Origin: Alligator mississippiensis
Lineage: Eukaryota > Chordata > Crocodylia > Alligatoridae
Direction of reading: 5' to 3'
Assembly: GCF_030867095.1 (NCBI RefSeq)
Contig: NC_081831.1
Location: forward strand, 42,159,319-42,223,318
DNA: 64,000 nucleotides
Position 1 is the first letter of the stretch. The number at the start of each line of letters is the position of its first letter. The translations under genes were made by a program, and so were the position numbers. Shown piece after piece: positions 1 through 11,400 of the stretch. Under the pieces are notes generated by a model that saw only the letters and a list, made by a program, of their open reading frames with translations, was not told the origin of the DNA and searched no databases.

Positions 1-311
1 TCCAATATCTTTTGGCGGGCATCCTACGTGCAAAGAAAAACAAAAAACTGGAAAGGTCACTGAACAGCACCTCGGAGATGCGCTGGCAGTATCCTGGCCA
101 TGAATTGTATTAGAAGAGCAGTGCCATGATGCCAAGTTTGACATTTAAAAGAGAATAACAGACTGGAAAAGGAACAGACTGACTTCTATACTCATATTGG
201 CGCATAGGGTGGTACTCCAGAGTATTCCTCCCTCCACCAAGATAGTGTCTAGAGTCTCAGGACAGTGACCAAGAGCCCTGGCTATCAGATACTGGTAGTG
301 GATCTCCCATG
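1..311. other. Unassigned sequence
   Basis: No gene and no repeat I recognise. The ORFs here are short and show no family features. The stretch ends where the 5'-truncated CR1 begins. Confidence 0.5.
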
Positions 312-823
312 ACTGCGTGCAGTTTTGGGCGCCACACTTCAAGAGAGATGTGGATAACCTGGAGAGGGTCCAGAGAAGGGCCACTCGTATGGTTAAGGGC
401 TTGCAGGCCAAGCCCTATGAGGAGAGATTGGGGCACCAGGACCTCTTCAGCCTCCGCAAGAGAAGGTTGAGAGGCGACCTTGTGGCTGCCTGTAAGTTCA
501 TCACAGGGGCACAGAAGGGAATTGGTGAGGTTTTATTCACCAAGGCGCCCCCGGGGGTTACAAGAAATAATGGCCACAAGCTAGCAGAGAGCAGATTTAG
601 ATTGGACATTAGGAAGAACTTCTTCACAGTTAGAGTGGCCAAGGTCTGGAACGGGCTCCCAAGGGAGGTGGTGCTCTCCCCTACCCTGGGGGTCTTCAAG
701 AGGAGGTTAGATAGGCATCTAGCTGGGGTCATCTGAATCCAGCACTCTTTCCTGCCTATGCAGGGGGTTGGACTCGATGATCTATTGAGGTCCCTTCCGA
801 CCCTAGCATCTATGAATCTATGA
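312..823 (+). mobile_element. CR1 LINE, 5'-truncated 3' end
   Basis: This is the last part of CR1 ORF2 plus its 3' UTR. The frame from 317 to 736 reads through the conserved C-terminal block, beginning with a WAPHFKRDVDNLERVQRRAT segment and continuing to a short ending after GVFKRRLDRHL. The 3' UTR carries the family hallmark 'ggtcccttccgaccctagc' and ends in an octamer-like tail of tctatgaa units at about 809-823. Only about 0.5 kb of a normally 4-5 kb element is left, so it is a dead-on-arrival copy of the common 5'-truncated type. The ORF is intact over 139 codons, suggesting this is not among the oldest copies here. Confidence 0.9.
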
Positions 824-2387
824 CAATACTCAAGGCACCTGGGTTCAATCTTTGGATCAATACTCATATGGTAGACATCTCTTCCCTACCTCACTCCCTA
901 ACCCTCCTCTTCTCTCCTCTCAACAACTGGAGGTGCTTGTTTCACTGGCTGGAAGTCAGAGGCTATGGACCATCACTGTAGGGGAGTTTTGGCTCAATGG
1001 CTACCTGCTAAAGACTACAGCTAGAAAACAAGTTGGATTTCCATTCAACCAGCTCCCTGAGCAATGCCAAAGGATCTAGGGTTTAAATGTCAATTACCAG
1101 ACTACGTAGCAGGGAGATTTGATTCAAGGTATCTCCTGAACAGCTATGGAGGGTAGGTGAGTCCTATTTCTAAGGAGGCCTTTTCCTTGGTGCAGCTGGG
1201 CACATCCCTGCCTCTGTGCAGAAGGGATTGCTTGGGCAGGAGTTTGTTCCTGGCTATTTTCCTTATATTGACTCAGCCATAAGCAACCTGCACTCAGGGT
1301 CTGGATTGTATTTTCTAGCCCACCCCACTGGATACCTACAGGTGCAGCCTACTACAATTATTATCTTCTTCAAAGCATTTTTCTAGAAGGCCCTCCTATA
1401 GGGATTGTGCATAGAAACATGTGGTAGCTACACTGCCTTTCCCAGCCCAGTCCTCAGGGATGAAGGTGAAAGTTCAGTAAAGCCAGCAGGGAAGAAAAAA
1501 ATAAATCTCAAAATCAGATGTGCAGAAAGCATGCTGCTTCCAGCTTGCATTCTCCCCACAGAGCCTCGTGCAGACTCACCCATAGGAAAGGGAATGTTTG
1601 CCTACCTACAGTCTGCTGGGGGAGCCCGGTGCAAAGTTACCCCTAGGTTTAGTAAGTGGACTGTAACTGGGTTGTCAGCGTCCAGTAAATACAGCTTCTG
1701 GGAGTTGTAAGCAAATGGCCATTATGGCATCAGTCCTGCCAAGAGTCTGGTCCAAACTCTGTCTAGAGTGGCTGGTCTCCCTAGCTTCCATCATGTAAGA
1801 GTCTGTATGCCTAGAGACTTGTCTATTCTCCAGTGTTCCTTGGCCCACCCTGCTATTGTTAGTATTGATTGGGCTGCACCAAGGAGAGAGAAATGAAGGG
1901 AAAATGAATCAGGTCCTGAATGCAGAAGCAGCAAGTGTTCAGGGTAATAGGATGTGCTGGCTTCATCACCAGGTCAGGGATCTGGGAGCTCCTGAGAAGA
2001 GGTAAAAACTCACTGCTGCCTTCAGCAAAAACACTGAGATTTTTCAGCGGTAGCAGACCCCACTCAGCTACCTCAGACATCATTTAGGAGCCTTCTTCCC
2101 ACAGTGGGCACAATTACTTAGGCCATACAGCTTTTTCATGGGTTGAGAAATATCCAGGGTAATCTCTGAAAAATCCATTTGTCCCTCTCCCTTCTTTATC
2201 AGCCTGGATCACACTGTTGATCCAACAGCTTTTGGAATCAGAGTGGAATCAGGCCCTTTAGGAAACGGAAAATACTGTTGGCTGTACTGTCTTCATGGGT
2301 GACTGTACAAGAGAGGTTTGCATGAAAGTGTTATTAACACTGTTTAAATTAAAGAATAACAATCCAAGTCATCAACATCTTCATCAT
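824..2387. other. Intergenic sequence, nothing recognised
   Basis: About 1.6 kb without a supported gene or identifiable repeat. The longest ORF (1405-1710, plus) has no recognisable domain and ordinary composition. It ends at an old CR1 3' terminus. Confidence 0.5.
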
Positions 2388-3612
2388 AAAAAATAGAGCT
2401 AGAAGTGACATCAGGTGGCCATCTAGTCCAGTGGTCACCAACCTGGGGATCCTGATCAACAGGTAGATCCTCTTTGGGTCAATCCTGGACTGGGGGGGAC
2501 ATACCGACTACCCCAGCCCCAGCAGGTCAATCTGTGGGGGAGGGAAGAGATGGGGGCCAGATGACAGACCGTGCAGTCCATCTAGGAGCAGGGGAAGGTA
2601 AGAAGGGCCCCAGCCCAGCTGGGTGGTGGGAGGATTGGAGCCCAGGGGGGCTCCTCCAAGGGTGCAGGGTGGGGGACTCCCTCCCCATCTCTGCAGGGGT
2701 GCAGGTAGCAGAGGCACATGCAGGCGTGGCTCAGCTCAGCAGCAGGCACTCATGTGGGGAGTCCCTGGCCTAGCTTGGTCTGGGAAGTTCTAGTCATCCA
2801 GGGGCGCATGGGGGGCGGGCTCCTGCTGCTGGGCACAGCCCGGCAGAGGCCCCGAAGGCCCATGCCTCCCCCACCTGTGCTTGGGGAACAGCAGGCAGCT
2901 CACAGCAGCAGCCGCCTCGTCCCGAGCACTGGGAGGAGGAGCGGAGGGGGGGACAGGCCCCCCAGGCATCCGCCAGGCTGTGCCCAGCAGTGGGAGCCTC
3001 AACTCCATGCACCCCTGGATGACCAGATCTTCCCAGACCTGGCCAGGCTGGGGCCCAACTCTACTTGTGTGCCGCCACTGTCCTGAGCTGCGCCCACCCT
3101 GTGTCCAGAGGAATGTGGTGTTGGGTCCTGGCCCGGCCGGGTCTGGGACTCTCCGTAGTCCAGGGGTGTGTGGGGCATGTAGCGGGGTAGGGGGTGGAAC
3201 AGGGGCAGATGGGGTGGGGCAGGGAGTGGGGTGAGGTGGGGCAGAGGGGGGCGTGGTAGATCCTGAGGTGCCCTTTACTTCCAAAAGTGATCTTCCCCAT
3301 AAAAGGATTGGAGATCACTGATCTAGTCCAACCCTCTACTCAAGGCAGGTTCATCCCTATTTAAACCATGCCAGCCAAGTATTTTTTGTTCTACCACCTG
3401 TATACAAAGAGAAAAATTGATCTTCATCCTCTTTATACCAACCCCTTTTGTATTTGATGAAAGTTATTGTCTTCCTTCTCAATCTTGTCTCCTCTAAACT
3501 AAATAATCCCAGTTCTCCCTCCTTTCCTCATACGCCATGTTTTCTAGACCTCTAACCATTTTCACTGCTTTCTGCTGGACTCTTTCCAGCTTGTCTATCA
3601 TCCTTTCCTAAA
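2388..3612 (-). mobile_element. Old CR1-type LINE 3' end, split by a hAT element
   Basis: Minus-strand CR1 3' end. It starts with the family terminus at about 2388-2428 (agagctagaagtgacatc, then ctagtc) and resumes at 3329 with caaccctctactcaaggcagg-like sequence. The rest, to about 3612, resembles the inverse of the CR1 C-terminal coding region, including ctccctcctttcctcat and ctggactctttccag. The coding frame is heavily decayed. The 892-bp hAT element at 2429-3320 sits exactly in the gap, so this CR1 is older than that hAT insertion. Confidence 0.75.
2429..3320. mobile_element. Non-autonomous hAT element with 8-bp target duplication
   Basis: Ends are cagtggtcaccaacc on the left and the inverse-type gattggagatcactg on the right. 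They are flanked by perfect 8-bp duplications ATCTAGTC at 2421-2428 and 3321-3328. An 8-bp duplication and CA(G/C)TG-type ends are hAT hallmarks. The interior is very GC-rich and holds long imperfect inverted repeats, one pair near 2778-2860 and 2970-3050. ORFs inside (for example 2474-2773 and 2790-3284) are low-complexity translations of this DNA. No transposase is present. Confidence 0.85.
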
Positions 3613-5060
3613 GGCATTGTCTGTGTTTTTTTCTGAGTGGAGAGAGAGGGTCTGACTGAACATAGCTGGAAAGAGAAAAGCAGAGAGAGGAAAATGTAGA
3701 AGAGGCAACGTACAAAGGGAAAGTGATGGTGCAATGCAGTGCTTGAAATGTCCCCGTCTCCGGAAGAGGGTTTATTGGCCAATAAGGGGGAAAGTAATTA
3801 CAGAAAAGCCGTTTATTTCAACGCATAGACCTTCCCCTTTTTCATCAAACATTCACTCTCACACTGGCCTTGCCAGCCAGCTGTCTCCACTCCAGAGAAA
3901 CCAGCAGCCTATCCTGGAGGAGGCTGTCTGTGGGGGCTGTGTGTTTAAAACAAGGGTGTTCAGGCCAAGCCATCCTCAGGTTGCTCCCACAGACTGGAGC
4001 ATTACTCTAGGAGACTCTTCCCAGCACAGCTCACAATGGAGAGATGGTTTGGCCCAAATGGAAAAAAATATCCAGCCACAGAGAGGGGAAGACTGTGAGC
4101 ACTGGGGGGAAAAAAGGCTGAGCAGAGCATTCTGGGAAATGTTTAAGGGCCGTGGTCCTTGAGAGAACAGACTCTCTTGCAAGTATGGGAGCTGAACAAG
4201 GCAGAAAGAGGGAAGAGGAGGAAGATGGGGAAGGTGTCCCACTGCAGCCCTCTGTTCCTATACACTATTTTGGGAGTGAATCAAGTGCTGGTGGATGATG
4301 ATGAGTGACAGCCCTAGAGTCTGGCTTCACATGTCTACCCTCAGCATGTGGACACAACAGCCTTCTGGCCAGTATGCCTCACCCCTGACTGAAAGGGCCT
4401 CCTTTCCACAGAGCACATGATTCAGACTTCTGCCCCCTCAGCTGAGATTGCTAGCAAGAGCTCTAATAGCTCATGCCAGTTGGGAAGCTGCATTTTGTGA
4501 CACCAACACCTGTCCAGTGTCTCAGCTGGACTGAGAACAATCATCCCATTCATGTGAGTCACTCAACAGCTGTTAAATAGTAGTTTCCCTTTGCAAAGAG
4601 CCCAGCAGAAAGTGCATGGAGGATTCGTCTTACACAAGCACACAGACAGCTCAGTGGTGGCAATAAATATTTTCTTAGCGAGATATCTGAAATGCCAGGC
4701 AATCCTGAGTGGCTAGACCCCAAATGGTGGTTTCTTTAAATGTCTCTCCACAGGCCAGGGGCTGATTCAGTAACTGACCAAAGCCACATCAAATTGCCAC
4801 AGGCTGTTGTCAGGTCAGTTCATTCCATGAGGCCCAGTGCGATGAACCCTGGCTGGAATGTAACTTCAGAGGCGGAGGAGGAGGAGGAGGCTGAGTCATA
4901 CTGAGAAATTGCGTTGGTGATTCCAAAGAAAGAAAGAAAGCTCCTATTTACACACAAATATCTGGTGATCAACAACCATGGGAGGGAGTGCAGGAAAGGC
5001 TTGTGACAGTTCACGTGTACCCAACACCCTTTGACTTCAGTTACACCAGGAGTAAACTTG
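3613..5060. other. Intergenic sequence, nothing recognised
   Basis: No supported gene. Short ORFs on both strands at 3734-4242 overlap each other and show no domain. A run of gaggaggagg near 4873-4890 is a small purine repeat. Confidence 0.5.
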
Positions 5061-5068
5061 GCCTAGTA

Positions 5069-5383
5069 CAGCGGTTCTCAACCTTTTTTGTACCATGACC
5101 CATTTGTAAACATCAATGGCCAGTCTCGACCCAGTTCCCCTCACTCCCAACCTGCTGTCCCCAGGACCCAGCCCCCAAGGTGTGTGGCAAGGGGTATGTG
5201 AGGCAGGGAGAGCCCCAAGGAGCCCCTTGCAGGCTGGAATTCTGCCAGCCTGCCAGGGAAAAGCCATGGTTTCCCACGTTTTTCTCCTTTAAAAGAGAAT
5301 CCATTTTTTAAGTTTGTTAGCAACCCTTTCATATATTTGTGCCACCCACATTTGGGTCATAATCTATCAGTTGAAAAACACTG
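5069..5383. mobile_element. hAT MITE (315 bp)
   Basis: Terminal inverted repeats cagcggttctcaacc and, at the right end, the inverse ttgaaaaacactg. Perfect 8-bp duplications GCCTAGTA lie at 5061-5068 and 5384-5391. The 'ggttctcaacctttt' end is a widespread vertebrate hAT (Charlie-like) terminus. No coding capacity. Confidence 0.9.
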
Positions 5384-5392
5384 GCCTAGTAT

Positions 5393-5841
5393 TCTAGATA
5401 TATAAAGGGCTTAGTCCATCTGCCTGTGTGTCTGGAAGGCTCTTGAGGGGCATGGCTCCCGGCGGGGTGTGGCTCCAGCTACAGCTGCATCAAGAATGGT
5501 TCCAGCGGAGCGGGCCAGGCAGATGTGAAACAGGGGTGTGGGGGACGGATGCAGAGTGAGGGGCGGGGGGGCAGTGGGTACTGGTGGCCACCCAATGCCC
5601 TGCACTGGTGGGGGAGGGTGTGGGGCCAGACGTGGAGCTGGGGGGACAGGTGGCACAGGGCTGGACACAGAGCATTGGCAGCATGGGGTGGTGGGTGGCA
5701 GCAGCAGCCATAGCATGCAAGCTTCCCCCTCTCCCCCCCGTGCGATCCTGGGAGGCAGCGGTGGCATTGGGTGGTGGGTGACAGTGCTCCATCCCCACCT
5801 GCCCCCTTCCCCCCCATCATTCTTGACGGGTAATTCGCTAG
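5393..5841 (+). mobile_element. Possible Helitron-like non-autonomous element
   Basis: The left end tctagatatataaagggc resembles the TC-plus-AT-rich 5' terminus of vertebrate Helitrons. The right end reads acgggtaattcg followed by CTAG and a T at 5842, fitting the CTRR 3' terminus. The interior is GC-rich, with repeated 'gtggtgggtg' units near 5690 and 5775. There is no clear 3' hairpin and the 5' flank is T, not the expected A, so this is tentative. The overlapping ORFs on both strands here are compositional. Confidence 0.35.
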
Positions 5842-5904
5842 TATACCATAATATTCTTATTTGGCACCCCTGGTGTGATAATTAATTCTGACAGTGCCCC
5901 TGGG

Positions 5905-6036
5905 AGTGGGTTTTATGCTCCCCCCTTTTTACAGATGGGGAAACTGAGGCAAGAAAAAGGTAAGCCATCCTTTCACCATGACCCAGAAAGCCATTAGCAG
6001 AGACAAAAACAGAACCCTGGAGTCTTGACTTGGAGT
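5905..6036 (+). repeat. Amniote MIR-type SINE fragment
   Basis: Contains the conserved MIR/CORE-type segment tttacagatggggaaactga at about 5929-5948. The typical spaced 'gacccagaaagcc' and 'aaccctggagtcttgact' motifs follow. The CR1 copy begins directly after it. Confidence 0.75.
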
Positions 6037-7413
6037 CTATAGGCCTGTAAGCCTCACCTTGGTGCTCGGGAAGCTCTTGGAGAGGATCATCAAGGAGCAC
6101 ATCTGTGGGGCCTGCAGGGGAGATCATGCTCAGGGGCAATCAGCATGGGTTCAACAAAGGCAGGTCCTGCCAGACCAACCTGATTGCCTTTTATGACCAA
6201 GTAACTAAATTCTTGGATGATGGTGTTGCCATGGATGTAGTCTTTCTAGACTTTAAGGCCTTTGACACGGTCTCTCACCCCATCCTCATCAATAAATTAA
6301 GCGACTGCGGCATTGATACCTACACAGTTGGATGGGTAAAAAAATGGCTGATGGGGCACACTCAGAGAGTAGTGGTGGACGGGTTGTACTCAACCTGGCA
6401 AGATGTGAGCAGTGGGGTACCCCAGGGCTCAGTCCTCAGGCCTGCACTGTTTAACATCTTCATCAGCGACTTGGACGATGGGGTGGAAAGCACGCTGTCC
6501 AAGTTTGCTGATGACACTAAGATGTGAGGCAAGGTAGACACACTTGAAGGGAGAGAGAGGCTGCAACTAGATTTAGGCAGACTACAAAAGTGGGCAGACA
6601 AGAATAGGACGGGGTTCAACATAGACAGATACAGGGTGCTGCACCTTGGGAGAAGGAATCCACAGCATACTGGGATTCCCTGGGAGTTGGCTGGGGAGTT
6701 CCCTTCTTGAAAGCACAGAGGCGGAAAGGGATCTTGGAGTCATTATTGACTCCAAGATGAGCATGAGCCACCAATGCCAAACTGCAGCCAGAAAGGCCAG
6801 CCATACCTTGTCATGCATCCAAAGGTGCATCTCAAGCTGGTCCAGAGAGGTGATACTTCCCCTCTATGTGACTTTGGTCAGGCCGCAGTTGGAGTACTGC
6901 ATCCAGTACTGGGCGCCGCACTTCAAAGGGATGTGGGCAGCCTGGAGAGGGTTCAGAGGAGGGCCACCCGCTTGGTGAGAGGGCAGCAGGACAGGCCCTA
7001 CAAGGAGAGACTGAAGGACCTGAACCTGTTTAGCCTCAGCAAGAGGAGGCTGAGGGGGGATCTGGTGGCTGCCTACAAGCTCATCAGGAGAGATCAACAG
7101 CAAATAGGTAGAGCCCTTTTCTCCCCAGCACCACCTGGGGTGACAAGGAACAATGGTAATAAGCTGATGGAGAATAGGTTTAGGTTAGAGATCAGAAGGC
7201 AATATTTTACAGTTAGGGTGGCCAAAATCTGGAACCAACTTCCCAGGGAAGTGGTCCTCGCCCCTACCTTGGGCAAATTCAAGAGGAGGTTGGATGATCA
7301 CCTGTCTGGGGTCTTGTGAACCCAGCATTCATTCCTGCCTGTGGCAGGGGGTCAGGCTAGACGATCAGTTCAGGTCCATCCTGACCCTAGCTACTATGAT
7401 ACTATGATACTAT
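6037..7413 (+). mobile_element. CR1 LINE, 3' part of ORF2 (reverse transcriptase)
   Basis: A 1.4-kb 5'-truncated CR1. The frame at 6105-6527 carries reverse transcriptase motifs: [20 protein letters not shown], [30 protein letters not shown] and the catalytic FADD box (SKFADDTKM). It is cut by a TGA at 6525. The C-terminal block follows at 6646-6978 and, in another frame, 6774-7319, so at least one frameshift has occurred. The 3' UTR ends in ctatgata tail units, which are interrupted at 7413 by a solo LTR. Confidence 0.93.
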
Positions 7414-8419
7414 TGTGCGGGCCGGGCCCCAGTCCCGCCACCAAGTGCGAGTCGGGGGGGGGGCGATCCGCGGCCCGCCTTTGTGCATGCGGGCTGTGGC
7501 AAGCAGCCCGGGCACGCGGGGTCGGAGAAAACCGGTGGCGAGCTAGAATTAGTCACAAACGCGTAGTGGTTGATTAAAAGATTATTTACTTACACCCAAA
7601 GATGGTAGTGGTGTAGGCTGGACAGCTTTCCAGGTGCAGCTCCACTTAAATCCTCGTTGGAGGATTACGACAAGTTCTTTCCCACAGAGTTGTTTAGGCT
7701 CCGCGGGTTCGGCAATTCTTTCCCATGGAGTTGTCGAAGCTCCGTGGGCCGTCCGGTTCCCAGGCCCCGGAGTTGTTTAAGCTCCGTGGGTTCAAAAATT
7801 GGGTTCGGTTCCCTGGTCCCCCGGAATTGTTAAGCTCCGTGGGTTTGAAAATTGGGTTTACAGGAAAGTCTAGGATTGCGCTCGGTGACAGGGAGAGGCT
7901 AGAAGCGGTTCGTTCTTTTGTTCCCCCCTCTGGAGTTGTTAAAGCTCCGTGGGTTCGGTTATTAAGCCTCTACTGCCTGCTTAAGAGAGGCACTTTGGGT
8001 CCGCGAGGGTCCACATCGCTTAGAGATCTTCACACAGCGCGAAGTCTCCTCCTCCTGGGGTTAGTAAAGTCCTCCAGCTTCCTCTCTCTCCGACTTGGGC
8101 GGAAACTACCCAAGCCTTTTGTACGGCTAGCAAGCCAATAGCTAGCCGCCACGTGTGCCTACATTTAGAACCGGCCAATAATGTGGCGCGAATCTGAATA
8201 CAAATGGCGGGAACTCCTTTGCAACATGCATCACTAGTATGCAGCAAAGAAATGCACCCTGCAAAGAAGCTACAAAATGGCGGGAAAGCCTTTTGCACCC
8301 GGGGTTCTCCTCCACAGCAGAGAACTCCACCATGCAAAGAAACTGTAATTTAGGCGGGAACATAATTTAGCATTGCCGAAGCATACACAAACAACAAATC
8401 ACAACTTTGGGTTGTGACA
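7414..8419 (-). mobile_element. Solo LTR (1,006 bp), ERV or LTR retrotransposon
   Basis: Read on the minus strand it begins TGTCACAACCC and ends CCCGCACA, i.e. TG...CA termini. It is flanked by a perfect 5-bp duplication ACTAT (7409-7413 and 8420-8424). It sits in the tail of the CR1 that ends at 7413. Internally, on the plus strand, five variant copies of 'gttgttaagctccgtggg' at about 7690-7950 make a degenerate tandem array. It is unusually CpG-rich at 7418-7540. No internal coding sequence or second LTR is present, so it is a recombined solo copy. The family is not identified. Confidence 0.88.
7680..7955. repeat. Degenerate tandem repeat inside the solo LTR
   Basis: Five diverged units share an (a/g)AGTTGTT(t)(a)AGCTCCGTGGGTT core with variable spacers of roughly 40-110 bp. 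Such arrays in LTR U3 regions often act as enhancer repeats; here that role is inference only. Confidence 0.7.
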
Positions 8420-8424
8420 ACTAT

Positions 8425-11400
8425 GACTCCCAGTCCCATGCTAGTCTAGCCAGTAGACATATCTGCCCCTCGAAGGGCAGATTTCAGGGAGGAGCTGTCT
8501 AGGAAGGCTCCAAACCGAACCTGTAGGACAAGAGGGGGACACAGGAGGAAAGGAACACAGCATGTGCAAGCTCTGAGATTCCTTTGTCTGCAACTTAAGA
8601 AGAGCAGACAGGCGGGGAACTGCCCTGGAGGGGGCAGAGCTACAGGGAAGAGAAGCTAGGAGCTGCTCTGTGCAGCCAAGAGGAAACAACCACTTCCTCA
8701 ACCAAGCCCTGAGCAAAATCGAACGGAGAAATGTAATTTGAAAAGCTGCCCAGTATTTATGGGACAACTGCTATTTGAGGTCAAACCCACTGTTCTTCCA
8801 GCTCACTATAAACTCCTGCCAAAGTGAAACCAACCGGGAGAAGATAGGTGCACCCTGCTTGCACCTAGCTTTGGTCAGTGCAGACCCTGGGGTTAGGCTT
8901 GCACTGCTCATACACCACCTCAGACAGTGGAGACTGCAAGTGTTGAAGGGAGCTTCCCCTTCTCCCCTTCCACTAGAAGACACAGAGCAACTTGGAGAGC
9001 CCCGAGAGTGGGCAGCGGTGGTTGGGGAACATGTATCATCAGAGCAGCCTGTGTCAGTATGGCTAGCATAGAACCTTCCAGTTATCAAGGAAGGTGGATG
9101 GTGATGGCAGAAAAAAGGTAGGCTGCCCCAGTGGGAAAATCCACTCTCGTCAGTGGGTAAGTAGCCCTGGAGGGAGCCATTTTCCAGCATGGCTGAATCC
9201 CCCTAACAGTCACTGTCTGTATTTACAGCATCTTCAGTCCTGCTCAGCACTGGCTCAGGGACAACAATTTTTTTGCGTGGAGAATTTTCCTGGTGACAAA
9301 TATAGTTTCAGCAAAACCAGCATATTTTGCAGGAAATTATCGATCCTGTCAGTAGGAGTTTTGATTGCAAATTGACTTACAGCTTCATTTAATTGTGGTT
9401 TCACAGAAACACTAGATGAAATGTCATTAGTAAAAAATGTGGATTCACAATAAGAAATCTGAAACTTCACACAGGGAAATCAACATTTGCCAACCACAGC
9501 CCTTTACCCAGTTAAAGTACCTTGCTGCAGAATTCTTGTTTTTTCTACCCCTCCGTACTGCTTGGAGAGCCCTCCCACTCAGCCATGGGAATGGGATGCC
9601 CTGTCGCCACTACAGAATATGGCCCCTCTGGGACATGAATGTGGTCCATTTTTTAAGATTCTTCTTCATGGTAGAGATTCTCCTTGACCAGCACTGGTGG
9701 ATCCTAGGGTTGACTGAATTGGGAGGTGGCATTGCATTCACCCTTCACGAGAGATGTTTCACCAGGGGTCTTTGACGATGGCTATCTGATTAGAAAAAGC
9801 ACCCTAAGCTTGTTTTCCCTCATTAAGCAAAGAGAGCAGTCCAATGGAATGGGAGGCCAGAGGGAAAGCACAGGCCTATCCCATCATAAGATATGGCCGC
9901 TGAGAGAGGGCCAAAGGGGCAAGCTCTTGTCCCAGTGAGATATTCACCAGTTTTAGAGGGTCACTTTGCCATTATCATAATGTGACCTCAGTGGGATTTA
10001 CCACAGGTCTGGATGTCAGTATCTTGTGCCCCAGAGAGCAAAGTGGAGCATCTCTTATCTCCTTCCCCAGGCCCCCTCTTAGCGTGGGGACCCAACAAAA
10101 CACACAACTGCTGGGGAGGATAATGGGAGCTGTGTGTCCACTTCCCTGCGCAGCCTCAGGCTGCTCCCTCTGGCTGAGGAGACCAAGCAAGCTTAGCAGA
10201 ACACAGCAGCAGATCTGGGACGTACAGATACTGGGTGACTGAGAGCTCACTGCACGTGTGCTAAAGTCTTATTGGTATTGGTCCTATGCAAGGAATCAAA
10301 GGAGGGTGTGATTGCACCTAAACCCCTTCAATCCACCCCGGCAGACTATTTGTGCAACAGGAGGCTGAAGAGGTCATCAGTTTATATTGTCATCCTGGAG
10401 GGAAAAGTTGTTCTTATCTGGCTGTCTGCAGGGACAGATAGCAGAGCTCACCCCAGGCTGGACACTAAACTCCAGTCTCCCTACAGATATCTACATGCCC
10501 AGCTGGGGCTTTGCCCAGGGCCTGTACATGGTGTCTCTTCTGTAAATGCATTGAAATCCAATCCCTCCTTTTTGATTCCTCAGATGGTCTGTGCCCAGGG
10601 TCCTTTTCAGCAGTCAGGGACCTGCACAAAAGCTTCTTCTCTTGTAAATGTTGCACAGACTCCATCCCAGATAGGCCTTGTTCTGCTTCCTCCTTCCCAG
10701 GCCCACATACGCACATTCCCAGCTCATTCCCACTGGAAGCAGCAGAGCTGTAAAAGGGATGTATTGGGCCCAGCTTCCTAAACAAAGAATGTCTTAAAAT
10801 GTCTAATGGAAAACTCTACTCCTTGCACTTGAGACTCTCCTTGGTGTGTGCTAGTGATGTGGCATTGGCTCTATTTGGAATCCACATTGTTGTTAGAGTA
10901 ATTTAACCCTGGTTGAACTTGCCAAGGGCCTAGTCTGACCACAAGCAAATTGGTGCGGTTCTTCTCTCCTTCCCCAGGCATCCACCCTGGCACATCCCAG
11001 CCAAGTCATGACTTCCACAAGCCCATCCTTCCCACTCAAGCTTTTGTGCCAGGTCCCTGCCTCCTTTGATTTGCTCACGGGGCAGCAAATCTCATCCAAC
11101 ACCTTGACCATGCCCCTGATTCCTGACAGGATGCCAGGCTTGGGTGTGTGTTTGTGGTTATGTGTGGAGAAGGAAGAAGAGTGGTTCTGGCTGTAAGTCC
11201 ACGCTGGGCAGGCGTAGAGATCAGATTGTGGTACCATCTAGGGAGCCACACACTCCAGGCCCTTCTAGTTGGGTAGGGCAAACCTGCTCCTTGTGGCACC
11301 AGGAGAATAAAAAGGCCCAGTGATTCCCCCCCACTCAGAGACGTTCAGGCTCCCTCATCTGTGATTGCTGCAGCACATCCAGCTTCAGATCTCCTCACTG

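Noticed and set aside
2474..3318. Overlapping ORFs of up to 164 codons on both strands
   Set aside because: They are Pro/Gly/Trp-rich translations of the GC-rich interior of a hAT element, overlap in several frames and have no domain.
7690..7950. CRISPR-like regular repeats
   Set aside because: The repeated units are diverged, unevenly spaced and lie in an LTR of a vertebrate genome.
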